A stretch of DNA of 38,963 nucleotides from Thermoleophilia bacterium (lineage in GTDB: Bacteria > Actinomycetota > Thermoleophilia > Miltoncostaeales > Miltoncostaeaceae). Shown here in pieces: positions 1 through 9,000 of this stretch; within the stretch, counting starts at the first letter, position 1; each line of letters opens with the position of its first letter. The position numbers were made by a program, and so were the translations under genes. Location: positions 1 to 38,963 of the forward strand of contig JAFMJQ010000004.1 of the NCBI GenBank assembly GCA_017853415.1, in the 5' to 3' direction. Under the pieces are notes generated by a model. It was not told where the DNA came from, searched no databases, and saw only the letters and a list, made by a program, of their open reading frames with translations.

Positions 1-470
1 GCACCGCCCTCATGCGCGCGGGCGGGTACGGCGACCTGCTCGCGCATCGCCAGGACGGCGGCGACGCCGCCGGCCCGGAGGAGGGCGCCGCCGAGCCGGG
101 CGCGGGGTCGGGGAAGAAGAGAGGAGCCGCCAAGGCCGGAGGTGCCAACGCCGGGGCTGGCAAGGCCGGAGGTGGCAAGGCGGGGGCAGCGGCATCGCGC
201 AGCGGCGGCGCGCGGCGCGCAGACGCCGATGCCACGCCACGGCGGTCGAACGGTCGCCTGGCGCGCGAGGTGAGCAAGATCGAGTCGCGCATCGCCGGGA
301 TCGAGGCCGACATCGCCGCGGTGGAGGCCGAGGTGGCCGAGGCCGGGGCGGCGGGGGACGTCGATGCCATCACGCGGCTCGGCGAGCGCCACCGGGCGCT
401 GCAGGAGGACCTCTCGTACGCCATGGCCGAGTGGGAGGACAGGGCGGCCATGCTCGTGGAGGGATCGTGA
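1..470 (+). CDS. ABC-F family ATPase, C-terminal fragment (5' end outside window)
   Basis: The reading frame enters from the left edge (first full codon at base 3) and stops at 468-470. The first residues, around ALMRAGGYGDLLAHR, resemble the end of the second ATPase domain of ABC-F proteins, where a GGY-x-D-Y/L-L stretch precedes the tail. A Gly/Ala/Lys-rich linker follows. The last 75 or so residues, from SNGRLAREVSKIESRI to the end, form a charged heptad-like coiled coil ending in WEDRAAML, typical of the Uup/EttA-type C-terminal domain. ABC-F proteins act on ribosomes (translation factor or antibiotic resistance); which subtype this is cannot be told without the ATPase domains. The stop overlaps the GTG of the next gene (GTGA), so the two are probably co-translated. 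A longer linker than usual is the only oddity. Confidence 0.72.
   Translation, partial: TALMRAGGYGDLLAHRQDGGDAAGPEEGAAEPGAGSGKKRGAAKAGGANAGAGKAGGGKAGAAASRSGGARRADADATPRRSNGRLAREVSKIESRIAGIEADIAAVEAEVAEAGAAGDVDAITRLGERHRALQEDLSYAMAEWEDRAAMLVEGS
131..174 (+). repeat. Imperfect direct repeat in the ABC-F linker
   Basis: The 14-mer CAAGGCCGGAGGTG occurs at 131-144 and again at 161-174, a 30-base period. It encodes the KAGG motif of the Ala/Gly/Lys-rich linker. This looks like slippage-driven expansion of a disordered basic linker, not a regulatory repeat. Confidence 0.6.
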
Positions 471-1120
471 ACGAACCGGGCTTCACCGACGAGGTCTACG
501 CGCGCCTCACCACCATGTGCACGCCGGTGCAGGTGCTGGCCGGCGACGAGGTGCCCGAGGCCGATCTTCGCGGGCCCATCGGATTCGTGTCGGCGGGTCG
601 ACTGGCCGTGGTGGTGGACGCCGAGGCGGGGCGCACGCGCACCATCGCGCTGCTGCAGGAGGGAGACGCCCTGGCGCTCACGGGCGGCGGCTGGCCGGGG
701 GCACCGGGTGCGCGGGTGCGCGCGGCCACCGATGCCGAGTTGCTGGTGCTGACGGAGTCGCTCGATGATGTCCTCTGCAGCGACTCGGCGCTCGCGGCGT
801 GGATCATCCGCGCCCTGGCGTTCGCGGTGGCCGATCGCGAACTCTCGGCGGCCATCGCGCTGGAGCCGCGGCTCGAGCGCCGGCTCATCCTCAAGCTGCG
901 GCAGCTCGCCGAGCGGTGGGGGAAGGTGACGCCCGAGGGGGTGAGGCTCGACCTCAGGGTCACCCACCAGGAGCTTGGCGACATGATCGGCGCGGCGCGC
1001 GAGTCGATCACGGTGGCGCTGGGGCGCCTGCAGGAGCAGGGCGAGATCACGGTGCGCAGGCGCACGGTGATCCTGCGCCAGATGGATGATCAGGCCCGGG
1101 TGGCCACCGACAGCGCGTAG
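467..1120 (+). CDS. Crp/Fnr-family transcriptional regulator
   Basis: A 217-residue protein. Residues 1 to about 110 look like a cupin-type effector domain (GRLAVVVDAEAG, then IALLQEGDALAL). A long dimerisation helix follows, then a C-terminal winged helix-turn-helix: LRVTHQELGDMIGAARESIT is the classic Crp recognition segment (T-x-x-E-L/I-x-x-x-x-G-x-x-R-E-T/S). The usual cAMP-contact cluster (GE...RxAT) is not evident and there is no Fnr-type cysteine set, so the ligand is unknown. The GTG at 467 was chosen because GGAGGGA at 457-463 is a good ribosome-binding site and the start overlaps the upstream stop as GTGA; an earlier in-frame ATG at 431 would overlap the ABC-F gene by 40 bases. Its 3' end overlaps the opposite-strand egtD by 31 bases. 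Confidence 0.85.
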   Translation: MNEPGFTDEVYARLTTMCTPVQVLAGDEVPEADLRGPIGFVSAGRLAVVVDAEAGRTRTIALLQEGDALALTGGGWPGAPGARVRAATDAELLVLTESLDDVLCSDSALAAWIIRALAFAVADRELSAAIALEPRLERRLILKLRQLAERWGKVTPEGVRLDLRVTHQELGDMIGAARESITVALGRLQEQGEITVRRRTVILRQMDDQARVATDSA

Positions 1121-2118
1121 CGGCCCTGGGGATCCTCGTGCCAGTCGGCCAGCACGAGCCCGGCGTCCTCGTACATCGCGCGCACGGAGTCGGCCGTGAA
1201 CTTGCACGAGATCTCCGTGCGGATGGTGGACCCGGCCTCCACCGGCACCACGACCCCGAGGCCCGCGATGTTCCACTCGATGTCGCGGCGGGCACGCAGG
1301 TGCATCTCGATGCGCGACGCCCGGGCATTCCACCGGGCCACGTGCGCGAACGCGTCCGGGTCGGCGTCACCGGCGTAGGCGTGGTTGATGTGCCGGATGA
1401 TGTTGCGGTTGAACTCCGCCGTCACGCCCTCTGAGTCGTCGTACGCGCGCACCAGCACCTCGGGGTCGTGCGCCAGGTCGGTGCCGAGCAGCAGGCAGTC
1501 ACCGGGTCGCAGCAGGCGGGCCAGGCGGCGCATCATGGTGCGCCGCCGCGGCGGGTCGAGGTTGCCGATCGTGCCGCCGAGGAACGCCACCATGCGGCGT
1601 CCATCGGCCGGGCGGCGCGGGATTCGGCTGAGGTGGCGCGAGAAGTCGCCCGCCACGCCGTGCACCCTGGTGCCGGGGTACGCGGACGCGATGTCCGCGG
1701 CGCTGGCGGCAACCGCCCCCGGGCTGATGTCGAAGGGGATGAAGCGGTTGAGCGTGCCCGCCGACTCCATGGCGTCGAGGATCGCCCGCGTCTTGCGGGC
1801 GGCTCCCGATCCGATCTCCACCAGCTCGGTGAGGCCGTGGGCCCGCACGAGCGCGTCCATATGCTGGTCGAGAAGTGCCTGCTCAGTGCGGGTTTGGTAG
1901 TACTCAGCGAGGTCGGTGATGCGCACGAAGAGATCGCACCCGGCGTCGTCGTAGAACCACCGCGCCGGCAACCATGGGCGGCGCGCCGTGAGGGCGCGGC
2001 GCAGCTCGTCGGCCGCCGCCGCGTCGTCCCCGGCGGCCACGTGGCAGTCGAGCCGCCAGGGCAGCGGCTGCGGGGAGCGGGTGGTCACCTGGTCGGGGGG
2101 AGTGGCGCGCGTGCTCAC
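1090..2118 (-). CDS. egtD: L-histidine N-alpha-methyltransferase (ergothioneine synthesis)
   Basis: A 342-residue protein. EgtD trimethylates histidine to hercynine with three S-adenosylmethionine, the first step of ergothioneine synthesis. Family hallmarks are present in order: an N-terminal segment with FYDDAGCDLFVRIT and EYYQTRTE (substrate-binding Tyr region), the SAM motif ELVEIGSGAARKTR, FIPFDIS, the motif FLGGTIGNL, then EFNRNIIRHIN and the C-terminal SRIEMHLRA that carries the histidine-binding Glu/Ser region. Length matches the family (about 320-340). The GTG at 2118 forms a GTGA overlap with the egtB stop, so egtB and egtD are translationally coupled. The 3' end overlaps the convergent Crp-like gene by 31 bases. 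No odd residues seen. Confidence 0.93.
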   Translation of the reverse strand: MSTRATPPDQVTTRSPQPLPWRLDCHVAAGDDAAAADELRRALTARRPWLPARWFYDDAGCDLFVRITDLAEYYQTRTEQALLDQHMDALVRAHGLTELVEIGSGAARKTRAILDAMESAGTLNRFIPFDISPGAVAASAADIASAYPGTRVHGVAGDFSRHLSRIPRRPADGRRMVAFLGGTIGNLDPPRRRTMMRRLARLLRPGDCLLLGTDLAHDPEVLVRAYDDSEGVTAEFNRNIIRHINHAYAGDADPDAFAHVARWNARASRIEMHLRARRDIEWNIAGLGVVVPVEAGSTIRTEISCKFTADSVRAMYEDAGLVLADWHEDPQGRYALSVATRA

Positions 2119-3416
2119 GCGGCGTCCCACGCCATGCGCAGCCCCGAGAAGATCTGCCTGCGCTGCGGGAGGTCCCAGTTGCGGAAGGTCGTGCGCGCGG
2201 CCACCGCCTGGGTGGCCCACGAGCCGCCCCGCAGCACCCTGTAGCCGTCGCGGAAGAACGGCTCCGCGTACTCGGGGTAGGGGAAGGCCCGGAATCCCGG
2301 GTAGGCGTCGAACTCCGTGGAGGTCCACTCCCAGACGTCGCCCATCATGTGCGCGCATCCACTGGGGGCCACGCCACCGGGGTAGGCGCCGGCACGCGAG
2401 GGGCGGAAGGACGTCTGGCCGAGGTTCGCCAGCCCGTCGTGCGGGGCATCTCCCCACGGGGCCCAGGCGTCATCGGGCGATGCGGGGTCGTGGCGGGCGG
2501 CGAACTCCCACTCGGCCTCGGTGGGCAGGCGGCCGCCGGCCCAGCGGGCGTGCGCCTCGGCCTCGTGGAACGAGACATGGCAGAGGATCTCCGCGGGGTC
2601 GACCTCCTCGGTGCACCCGAACCACGTGCGGGTCCATCCGCCTGCCCCGTCGGGCTGCCAGTGCAGCGGGGCGTGCACCCCTTCCTGCTGCCGCCAGGCC
2701 CACCCCTCGGCGCTCCAGAAGCGCGCGTCGTCGTAGCCGCCGTCCGCGATGAAATCCAGGTGGCGGCCGATCGTCACGGGGTTGCGGTCGATGCGGAACG
2801 GGGCCACCTCGCGCACGTGGGCGGGCATCTCGCAGTCGAGCGCGCCGCGCCCTGCTGCCGCGCCCATCACCAGGGGACCTCCGGCGATCGCGATGGGGTC
2901 CGGGCCGTCCGCGCAGGCTCCTCCGGGGGGGAGGGCCCCGAGGCAGGGGGAGTACGCGCCGGGGGGCATGAGCTGCAGGGTCTGCAGCAGGGTCTCGTCG
3001 TGCTGTGCCTCGTGCTGGGCCACCATGTCCCACACGAAGCCCCCGGCGGTGAGCTCGGGCCCGTCGGCGGAGGTATCGGCCTCGCGCAGCACCTCGAGGG
3101 CCCGGGCGCGCACGGCATCCATGTACTCCCGCGACTCGGCCGCATCGAGGATGCGGATCTCCCCGCGCACGGCCCGGGGGGTCTCGAAGGCGTCATAGGT
3201 GGCCTGCAGGTCGGGGTGCAGCGGCGGGCCATCGGAGAGCCGGGTGACGAGCCAGAGTTCCTCGTACGCCGCGATGTGCGCGAGGTCCCACGCAGGCGGG
3301 CTCATGATGGGGTCGGGCGTGCGGGTGACCCACTCGTCGTCGAGGGGGGCGACCAGGTCGAGCGTGCGATCGCGCACCGTCTCGAGGCGCGCGGTCAGGA
3401 GGTCCGCGGTGCTCAT
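2115..3416 (-). CDS. egtB: Hercynine oxygenase EgtB (iron-dependent sulfoxide synthase)
   Basis: A 433-residue protein. EgtB couples hercynine to a thiol donor (gamma-glutamylcysteine or cysteine, depending on type) with O2 and non-haem iron. The N-terminal DinB-like domain supplies three candidate iron ligands: His47 (in DLAHIAAYE) and His135/His139 (MVAQHEAQHDE), spaced as in characterised EgtB. The C-terminal half is an FGE-sulfatase-like domain ending in RVLRGGSW, then FRNWDLPQRRQIFSGLRMA, very close to known EgtB proteins and unlike generic formylglycine-generating enzymes. The ATG at 3416 is preceded by AAGGTGA as a plausible ribosome-binding site. It lies 74 bases downstream of the BMP-type gene and overlaps egtD. 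EgtA, EgtC and EgtE are not in the window, so the sulfur donor cannot be assigned. Confidence 0.92.
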   Translation of the reverse strand: MSTADLLTARLETVRDRTLDLVAPLDDEWVTRTPDPIMSPPAWDLAHIAAYEELWLVTRLSDGPPLHPDLQATYDAFETPRAVRGEIRILDAAESREYMDAVRARALEVLREADTSADGPELTAGGFVWDMVAQHEAQHDETLLQTLQLMPPGAYSPCLGALPPGGACADGPDPIAIAGGPLVMGAAAGRGALDCEMPAHVREVAPFRIDRNPVTIGRHLDFIADGGYDDARFWSAEGWAWRQQEGVHAPLHWQPDGAGGWTRTWFGCTEEVDPAEILCHVSFHEAEAHARWAGGRLPTEAEWEFAARHDPASPDDAWAPWGDAPHDGLANLGQTSFRPSRAGAYPGGVAPSGCAHMMGDVWEWTSTEFDAYPGFRAFPYPEYAEPFFRDGYRVLRGGSWATQAVAARTTFRNWDLPQRRQIFSGLRMAWDAA

Positions 3417-3432
3417 GCCGTCACCTTGCCCG

Positions 3433-3444
3433 ACGGGCGCCCGT
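3433..3444. promoter_or_regulatory. 12-bp perfect palindrome upstream of egtB
   Basis: ACGGGCGCCCGT is a perfect inverted repeat lying 17-28 bases before the egtB start, in the 74-base gap after the BMP-type gene. It could be an operator or a small 5'-UTR hairpin. In a GC-rich genome short GC palindromes arise by chance, so confidence is low. I see no clear -10 box in this gap. Confidence 0.3.
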
Positions 3445-3490
3445 GCACCTGCATCGTGCGGCGGTGCGCCACGTCACTTTGTGAGGCGGC

Positions 3491-4486
3491 TCACCCTCGG
3501 GCCGGAGCGCCCATCTGGCGTGCCATGCGCGTCACCTTCGCGCGGACGTCGTCCGGCACGTCGCGGCCGATGCGCCCGAGGCCAACGCCCCGGTCGCGCA
3601 GGCCGTACTGCACGTCGCCTCCGGTGAAGCGGCCGCCGGCACGGTCGGCGATGGTGTCCTGCACGGCGGCGTCCACGCGCTTGATCGCGCTGGTGAGCAC
3701 GTAGGCCCCCATCGATGACTGGTCGAGGTCGACGCCGATCGCCTTGCGGCCCAGCGCACCGCTGGCGCGCATGGCCTCGTCCCCGCAGGCGCCCGCCACC
3801 GAGAACACCGCATAGGCGCCCTGCTGCACCATGCGCCTCGCGATGCGCCCGCACCCAACCCCCTGCAGGAACGAACCGGAGTAGCGCACGATCACCCTGG
3901 CCCCCGGGTCGGCGGCACGTGCCCCAGCGCGGAAGCCCGCGATGTAGCGCTGCACCGGTGGGATCTGCATTCCCCCCACCGCACCCAGGACCGCCGCTTG
4001 CCCGGCGCTGCGGGCCGTGAGCGCGGCCAGGTAGCCGGCCAGGCGCCCGGCCTGGTCCTCGCGGAAGAGGATTCCGCGCACGTTCGGCCGGTCGGGGCTT
4101 GCGGCCGTGGCGGCCGACCCGTCGACGATCGCGAAGTCGGTCCCCGGGTACTTCTTCGCCGCGGCCACCACGTAGTCGGCCCACTGGTAGCCCACGGCGA
4201 TCACCAGCCGGCTTCCCTGCGACACCAGTTGGTCGAGCACCGCGGGGTCGGGGCCCTCGGAGGTCGGCCGTGCGATGCGGTAGGTGGCACGGCCGGCACG
4301 CTGGGCCGCCTTGGCGCCCGCGATCGCCAGCTTCTCGAACCCGGCGTCGGTGGGTCCATCGAAGGCGAGGCCCACGTCGAGCGGCGCCCCCTGGTGCCCG
4401 GTGGACCCGGATGCGGCCGCCACGGCCACGCCGGCCGCGGCCGTGGCGGCGAGCACGATCGCGATCGCGATCGCCCGCGCCCTCAT
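3491..4486 (-). CDS. BMP/PnrA-type periplasmic substrate-binding protein
   Basis: A 331-residue exported protein of the basic membrane protein (BMP, Med/PnrA-like) family, which bind nucleosides or similar ligands for ABC uptake or act as sensors. It has an N-terminal hydrophobic signal (residues 1-26, RARAIAIAIVLAATAAAGVAV). Then come LDVGLAFDGPTDAGFEKLA, LVIAVGYQWADYV, NVRGILFREDQAGRLAGYLA (the BMP signature F-x-E-x-x-x-x-x-L-x-G) and VFSVAGACGDEAM followed by GVDLDQS. No lipobox Cys follows the signal, which is unusual because most BMP proteins are lipoproteins. The ATG at 4486 has GGAGGA six bases upstream and overlaps the cholesterol oxidase stop (ATGA). No permease or ATPase gene is adjacent. 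Ligand unknown. Confidence 0.82.
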   Translation of the reverse strand: MRARAIAIAIVLAATAAAGVAVAAASGSTGHQGAPLDVGLAFDGPTDAGFEKLAIAGAKAAQRAGRATYRIARPTSEGPDPAVLDQLVSQGSRLVIAVGYQWADYVVAAAKKYPGTDFAIVDGSAATAASPDRPNVRGILFREDQAGRLAGYLAALTARSAGQAAVLGAVGGMQIPPVQRYIAGFRAGARAADPGARVIVRYSGSFLQGVGCGRIARRMVQQGAYAVFSVAGACGDEAMRASGALGRKAIGVDLDQSSMGAYVLTSAIKRVDAAVQDTIADRAGGRFTGGDVQYGLRDRGVGLGRIGRDVPDDVRAKVTRMARQMGAPARG

Positions 4487-6066
4487 CGGAAGTCCTCCGC
4501 GATGACCCTCGCCATGTTGCGCTCGGCGAGGGCGGTGATGGTGAGGAAGGGGTTGACGCCGACATTGCCGTTGATGAGGGCACCGTCCATGACGTAGAGG
4601 CCGGGGTATCCCTGCACGCGCCCGCAATCATCGGTGGCGCTGCCCAGCAGGCATCCTCCGAGCGGGTGGTACGTGAAGTCGTGCCCGGTGCCGCTGGGGA
4701 ACAGCAGCCGGTTGAAGGTGCCGCCGTTGGCGGCGTTGAGGCGGTCGACCATGTACTCGGCGGTCTGCACCGAGAAGGCGTCGTACTCGTCCTTCCACTG
4801 GAGCGCGATGTTGTCCTTCGCCCCGTTCCAGGTGATGCGCGCCCGCGCCGGATTGTTGACGATGGCCAGGTAGAGCCCGGTCATGAGGTCGATCCCGGCG
4901 GGCAGCGGGGCGATCTCGGCGAAGAACGGGTGGTCGCGGTCGGTCCAGTTGTCGATGCCGGCAACCGGGATGGTCGACTGCTTCGGGCCCGTGCGCCCAA
5001 CCCACGCGCGGGCGGTCATGATGTTGCCGTTGTTGCCCCAGGTCTCGCCGATGGCGGCGGGGAGGTCGGGCAGGGTGCCGGTCTCACGGGCCCGCATGAG
5101 CAGTCGCGTGGTGCCGAGGCTGCCCCCGTTGATGAAGAGGCGCTTGGTGCGGAAGCGGGCCTGGCCGATGACATCGCCCACGGTGTTGAGCCGGTTCACC
5201 CGCAGCACGTAGGTGCCGTCGGGGCCCTGGCTGATCTGCTGCACCTGATGGCGCGTGCGGATGGTCAGCCGACCGGTGGCCACCGCCTTGGCCAGGTAGG
5301 TCTTGTCGATGCTCTTCTTGCCGTGGTTGTTGCCGAGGATCACCTCGCCGGCCAGCGCCGACGCCGGGGCGGCCCCGGTGGCCTCCTGCTGCATGTAGTC
5401 GAAGTCGTAGACGTTGGGCACCATCGCCGTGCCGAAGCCCGCAGCGTGGGCCTGGTCGATTCCCAGGCGCGCGAACTGGTACCAGGGGCTGGTGGCGAAG
5501 AACGCCGGGTCGATCGCGTGCACGCCGAGCTCGGCCTGCGCCAGCGGGAACCAGCGCGCGTAGAGGTCGTCGAGGTCGACGGAGCCGGGCAGGATCTCCT
5601 GCAGGTGGTCGCGCCGGGGCACCACGGCCATCCCGCCGTTCACCAGCGACCCGCCGCCCACGCCATGCCCGACGTACACCTTCATGCCGGGGAAGTCCTC
5701 GCGACCCAGCACGCCCGCCGAGAACGGCACGGGGAGGTTCACGCCGATCGGCATGATGTTCCAGCGTCGCCGCCACACCGAGCTCGGGCCCGGGTCGGTC
5801 ATGGGGCGGAAGGGCCGGGTGGCCGGGTTCCAGTAGCGGCCCATCTCCAGCATGAGCGTGCGCACGCCGCGCTGCGCGAGGCGCAGGCCCGACACGGCGC
5901 CGCCGTACCCGGAGCCGATGATGATGGCGGGCCACTCCTCGTTGCCGGCCGCCACCGTGCCGCCCAGGGCCGACGATGCCGCGTAGCCGGTGACGGCCGC
6001 GGCCGCGGCTCCCTGCAGGAGCCTGCGACGGGTTATGCGTGGAGGTGCCGGGGAGTCCGGGGGCAT
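4483..6066 (-). CDS. choA: Cholesterol oxidase, class I (GMC-type FAD flavoprotein), Tat-exported
   Basis: A 527-residue protein. It oxidises the 3-beta-hydroxyl of sterols and isomerises the double bond, producing H2O2. The N-terminus carries a twin-arginine signal (TRRRLLQGAAAAAV, residues 12-25). The FAD Rossmann motif IIIGSGYGGAVSG is near residues 48-60, followed by LMLEMGRYW. VYVGHGVGGGSLVNGG, FVPNVYDF-like MVPNVYDF, NNHGKKSIDKTYLA and NNGNIMTAR match Streptomyces/Brevibacterium class I enzymes almost segment for segment. The three catalytic residues are present: Glu384 (FAEIAPLPAG), His467 (YHPLGGC) and Asn505 (GVNPF), corresponding to the known Glu361/His447/Asn485. It starts 29 bases after the gltB stop and overlaps the BMP-type gene. 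The start has only a weak Shine-Dalgarno. Substrate could be another 3-hydroxysteroid or hopanoid-like alcohol. Confidence 0.9.
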   Translation of the reverse strand: MPPDSPAPPRITRRRLLQGAAAAAVTGYAASSALGGTVAAGNEEWPAIIIGSGYGGAVSGLRLAQRGVRTLMLEMGRYWNPATRPFRPMTDPGPSSVWRRRWNIMPIGVNLPVPFSAGVLGREDFPGMKVYVGHGVGGGSLVNGGMAVVPRRDHLQEILPGSVDLDDLYARWFPLAQAELGVHAIDPAFFATSPWYQFARLGIDQAHAAGFGTAMVPNVYDFDYMQQEATGAAPASALAGEVILGNNHGKKSIDKTYLAKAVATGRLTIRTRHQVQQISQGPDGTYVLRVNRLNTVGDVIGQARFRTKRLFINGGSLGTTRLLMRARETGTLPDLPAAIGETWGNNGNIMTARAWVGRTGPKQSTIPVAGIDNWTDRDHPFFAEIAPLPAGIDLMTGLYLAIVNNPARARITWNGAKDNIALQWKDEYDAFSVQTAEYMVDRLNAANGGTFNRLLFPSGTGHDFTYHPLGGCLLGSATDDCGRVQGYPGLYVMDGALINGNVGVNPFLTITALAERNMARVIAEDFR

Positions 6067-6095
6067 GCCCGGAAACCTACCGACCCGCGCCGCCG

Positions 6096-9000
6096 CTACT
6101 CGGTGGAGAGGTTCGGGTCGGCCTGCTGGGTGACCGGGTGGACCGCGATGAAGTGATCTCCCGGGGCATCGGCGAGGGCTGCCAGGCGGTCGGCTTCGGC
6201 GTCCTGCCCCGATGCCGCGAGGGCCGCGCAGTACGACGTGAGCAGTTCGGTCACGTTCTGGGCATCCTCGGACTCGGGCTCGATCGGCACCAGGCTCACC
6301 TTGGCGGCCTTCGACAGGCGCCGGCGAATGGCGGCCTCGTCGAGGTTCCAGTCGTCCTCCTGGCGCACGTACACCACCCCGCCGGTCATGCCCGAGCAGA
6401 GCCAGGGGCCGGGGTCGCCCAGCACCACGGCGCGACCGCCGGTCATGTACTCGAAGGCGAAGCCCTTGCAGTTGGCCCGCGCGCCGAGGGCGCCGATGCG
6501 GTCGTCGATGGGGCCGTCGGGCTCGCCGCCCAGCACCATGTCGGCGCCGGAGAGGCGGATTCCCGCGCGGGCGTCGGCGTCGCCCTGGATGAGGAACAGC
6601 CCGCGCTGGGCGCCGTAGGCGAACGACTTGCCCACGTGACCGCCCACCCACTCGCCGGAGTCGGCCAGCGCCTTGAGCACCTGCACCTCGCCGCCGAGCG
6701 AGCACTTGCCCACGCCGTCCTGGGCGCCGCCGGACACCCGGATGCGCACTCCCTCGACGTTGAAGGCCGCGAGGCCCGACCCCGTGGCGGCGCCGTGGGT
6801 GAACTGAAGGTCGACCAGCGTGCTGCCCGCGTGCCCCTCGGGCGCGGTCTCCTCCACGCGGTCGCTGAGCTCCTGCGGGGTGTGCAGGCCCGTGCGGGCG
6901 CGTGCGATGACGCCCGCGAGGTCGGTACCGAGGTTGCGGTCGCGCGCGGTGAGCTCGTACTCCTCGACCGCCAGCACCGTGGCCGCCTCGAGGGCCTCCT
7001 GCGCGGCGTCGGGCGTGCGGTGGGGCGGAGGCGGGGTGAACGGCCGGAAGTAGCGCTCGCCATCCTCGGGGGCGCCGATGACGCGCTCGCGGGTGGGGGT
7101 GAGCAGGCCGTCGAGGTCCATCTCGGAGTGGTGCGTGATCTGCGCGAGGCGGTCGGCGTGGCCGACGAGGTCCTGCACGTTGTCCACGCCCATCTCGCCC
7201 GCGATGCGCCTGAGCGCCTCGCCCATCTCGGTGAAGTAGCGCATGAGGCCGAGCACGGCGGGCTCGTACTCGCGCGGCACGAAGCGCTTGAGGCCGCGGT
7301 GCTGGGCCTCCTCCTCGTCGAGCTGCGTGGCGATGCCCACGTGGCAGGTGTCCAGCTGGCAGCCGCGGCAGATCGTGCAGCCGATGGCCACCATGGCCGC
7401 GGTGCCGTAGCCCAGGCGGTTGGCGCCGAGGCAGATGAGCTTGATGGCGTCGGCCGCGGTGCGCAGGCCGCCGTCGGCCCAGATCTCCACGCGGTCGCGG
7501 ATTCCCGCCTCCACCAGCGCGTGGTGCGCGAGCACGGTGCCCACCTCGCAGGGCAGCCCCGCGCGACGCAGTGCATGCAGGCGCGCCGCACCGGTGCCGC
7601 CATCGAACCCAGAGAGGGTGAGCACGTCGGCCCCGGCCTTGGCGATGCCCACGGCGATGGTGCCGACGCCCGGCACCACGGGAACCTTGACGATCACCTT
7701 GGCGTACGGGTTGGCCGTCTTCAGCTCGTCGATGAGCTGCGCCAGGTCCTCGATCGAGTAGAGGTCGTGGTTGTTCGAGGGGCTGATGAGGTCGGACCCC
7801 ACGGTGGCGTTACGCGCCGCCGCGATGGCCTCGGTCACCTTCGAACCCGGCAGGTGGCCGCCCTCGCCGGGCTTGGCGCCCTGGCCGATCTTGATCTCGA
7901 TCCACTCGCAGGCGTTCATGAGCAGGGACGACACGCCGAAGCGGCCCGAGGCGATCTGCACGCCGCGGTTGCGCGGGTACTTGCCGTACATGTCGCGGAT
8001 CTCGCCGCCCTCGCCGTTCATGCACAGCATGTTGGCCCGGTACGCGGCCTCGGCGTACGCGCGGAACGGCGTCTCGCCCTGGCTGCCGAACGACATCGAC
8101 GAGATCACGAAGGGCAGTTCCTGGTCGCCCACTGCGCTCGACACGCGGTCGGCGGGAAGCCGCTCGCCCTCGGGCGCCAGCTGGATTCCGATGGCGTGGC
8201 GCAGGGCCACGGGCTGCTCGTCCTCGAGCGCCTGGCAGGTCTCGGCGAACTCGTCGTAGCCGCGCTCGGAGTTGGCCACGCGGGCGAGGGCCTTCCACAC
8301 CTTCGGGTACATGCGCGGCAGCTTCACCTTGCCGGCGCCCTCCTCGCCGGCGCGGATCTCGCGGCCCTGCTCGGCGAGGGCGTCGAGGCGCGCGAAGTCG
8401 AGGCCGCGGCCCTCCGACGCGCAGAAGCCGGGGATGCCCAGGAGGTCGAGCACCTCGGGCGCGATGCCGATGGCCGACACCAGGCGGCCGTAGCCGCGGA
8501 TCTCGTGGATGCCCAGGGTGGAGAGCACCTTCTCCATGCCCTTCTGCAGGCCGTCGAGCAGGCGACCGGCGGCGGCCTCGGGCTCGGGCGAGCCCTCCAC
8601 GGCCTGCTCCACCATGGCGTACGGGCAGATGGCGTCGGCGCCGAAGCCCACGGCAACCATGACGTCGTGCACGTTCCTGATGCCGGCGGCCTTGAGCACC
8701 ACGCTCACGCGACGGCGCAGGGCCACGCCCTCGTCGTCGTGGGCCTCGCGCAGGGCCTTGTCGACGGCCGCCACGGCGAGGTGGGGGTCGATCACGCGCT
8801 GCTGGGCGGTGGCGAGGCGGTCCTCGAGCACCAGGATCTCGGCCCCGGCGGTGACGGCATCGGTGGCCATCGCGCACAGGCGGTCCACGTGCTCACGGGT
8901 GGTGCCGTCGGCGGGGAAGTAGAGCGGCAGGCGCGCATAGCGATCGCCCCAGGCCGCGATGACGTCCTCCATCACCGCAACGCCCTGGCCGGCGGCCACG

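Noticed and set aside
131-174. Repeat in the ABC-F linker as a possible CRISPR or mobile-element trace
   Set aside because: Only two copies with a 30-base period inside an open reading frame and no spacer structure; a coding linker expansion explains it.
2115-3416. EgtB gene as a generic formylglycine-generating enzyme
   Set aside because: The DinB-type iron-binding domain, the C-terminal FRNWDLPQRRQIFSG motif and the coupled egtD gene favour EgtB.
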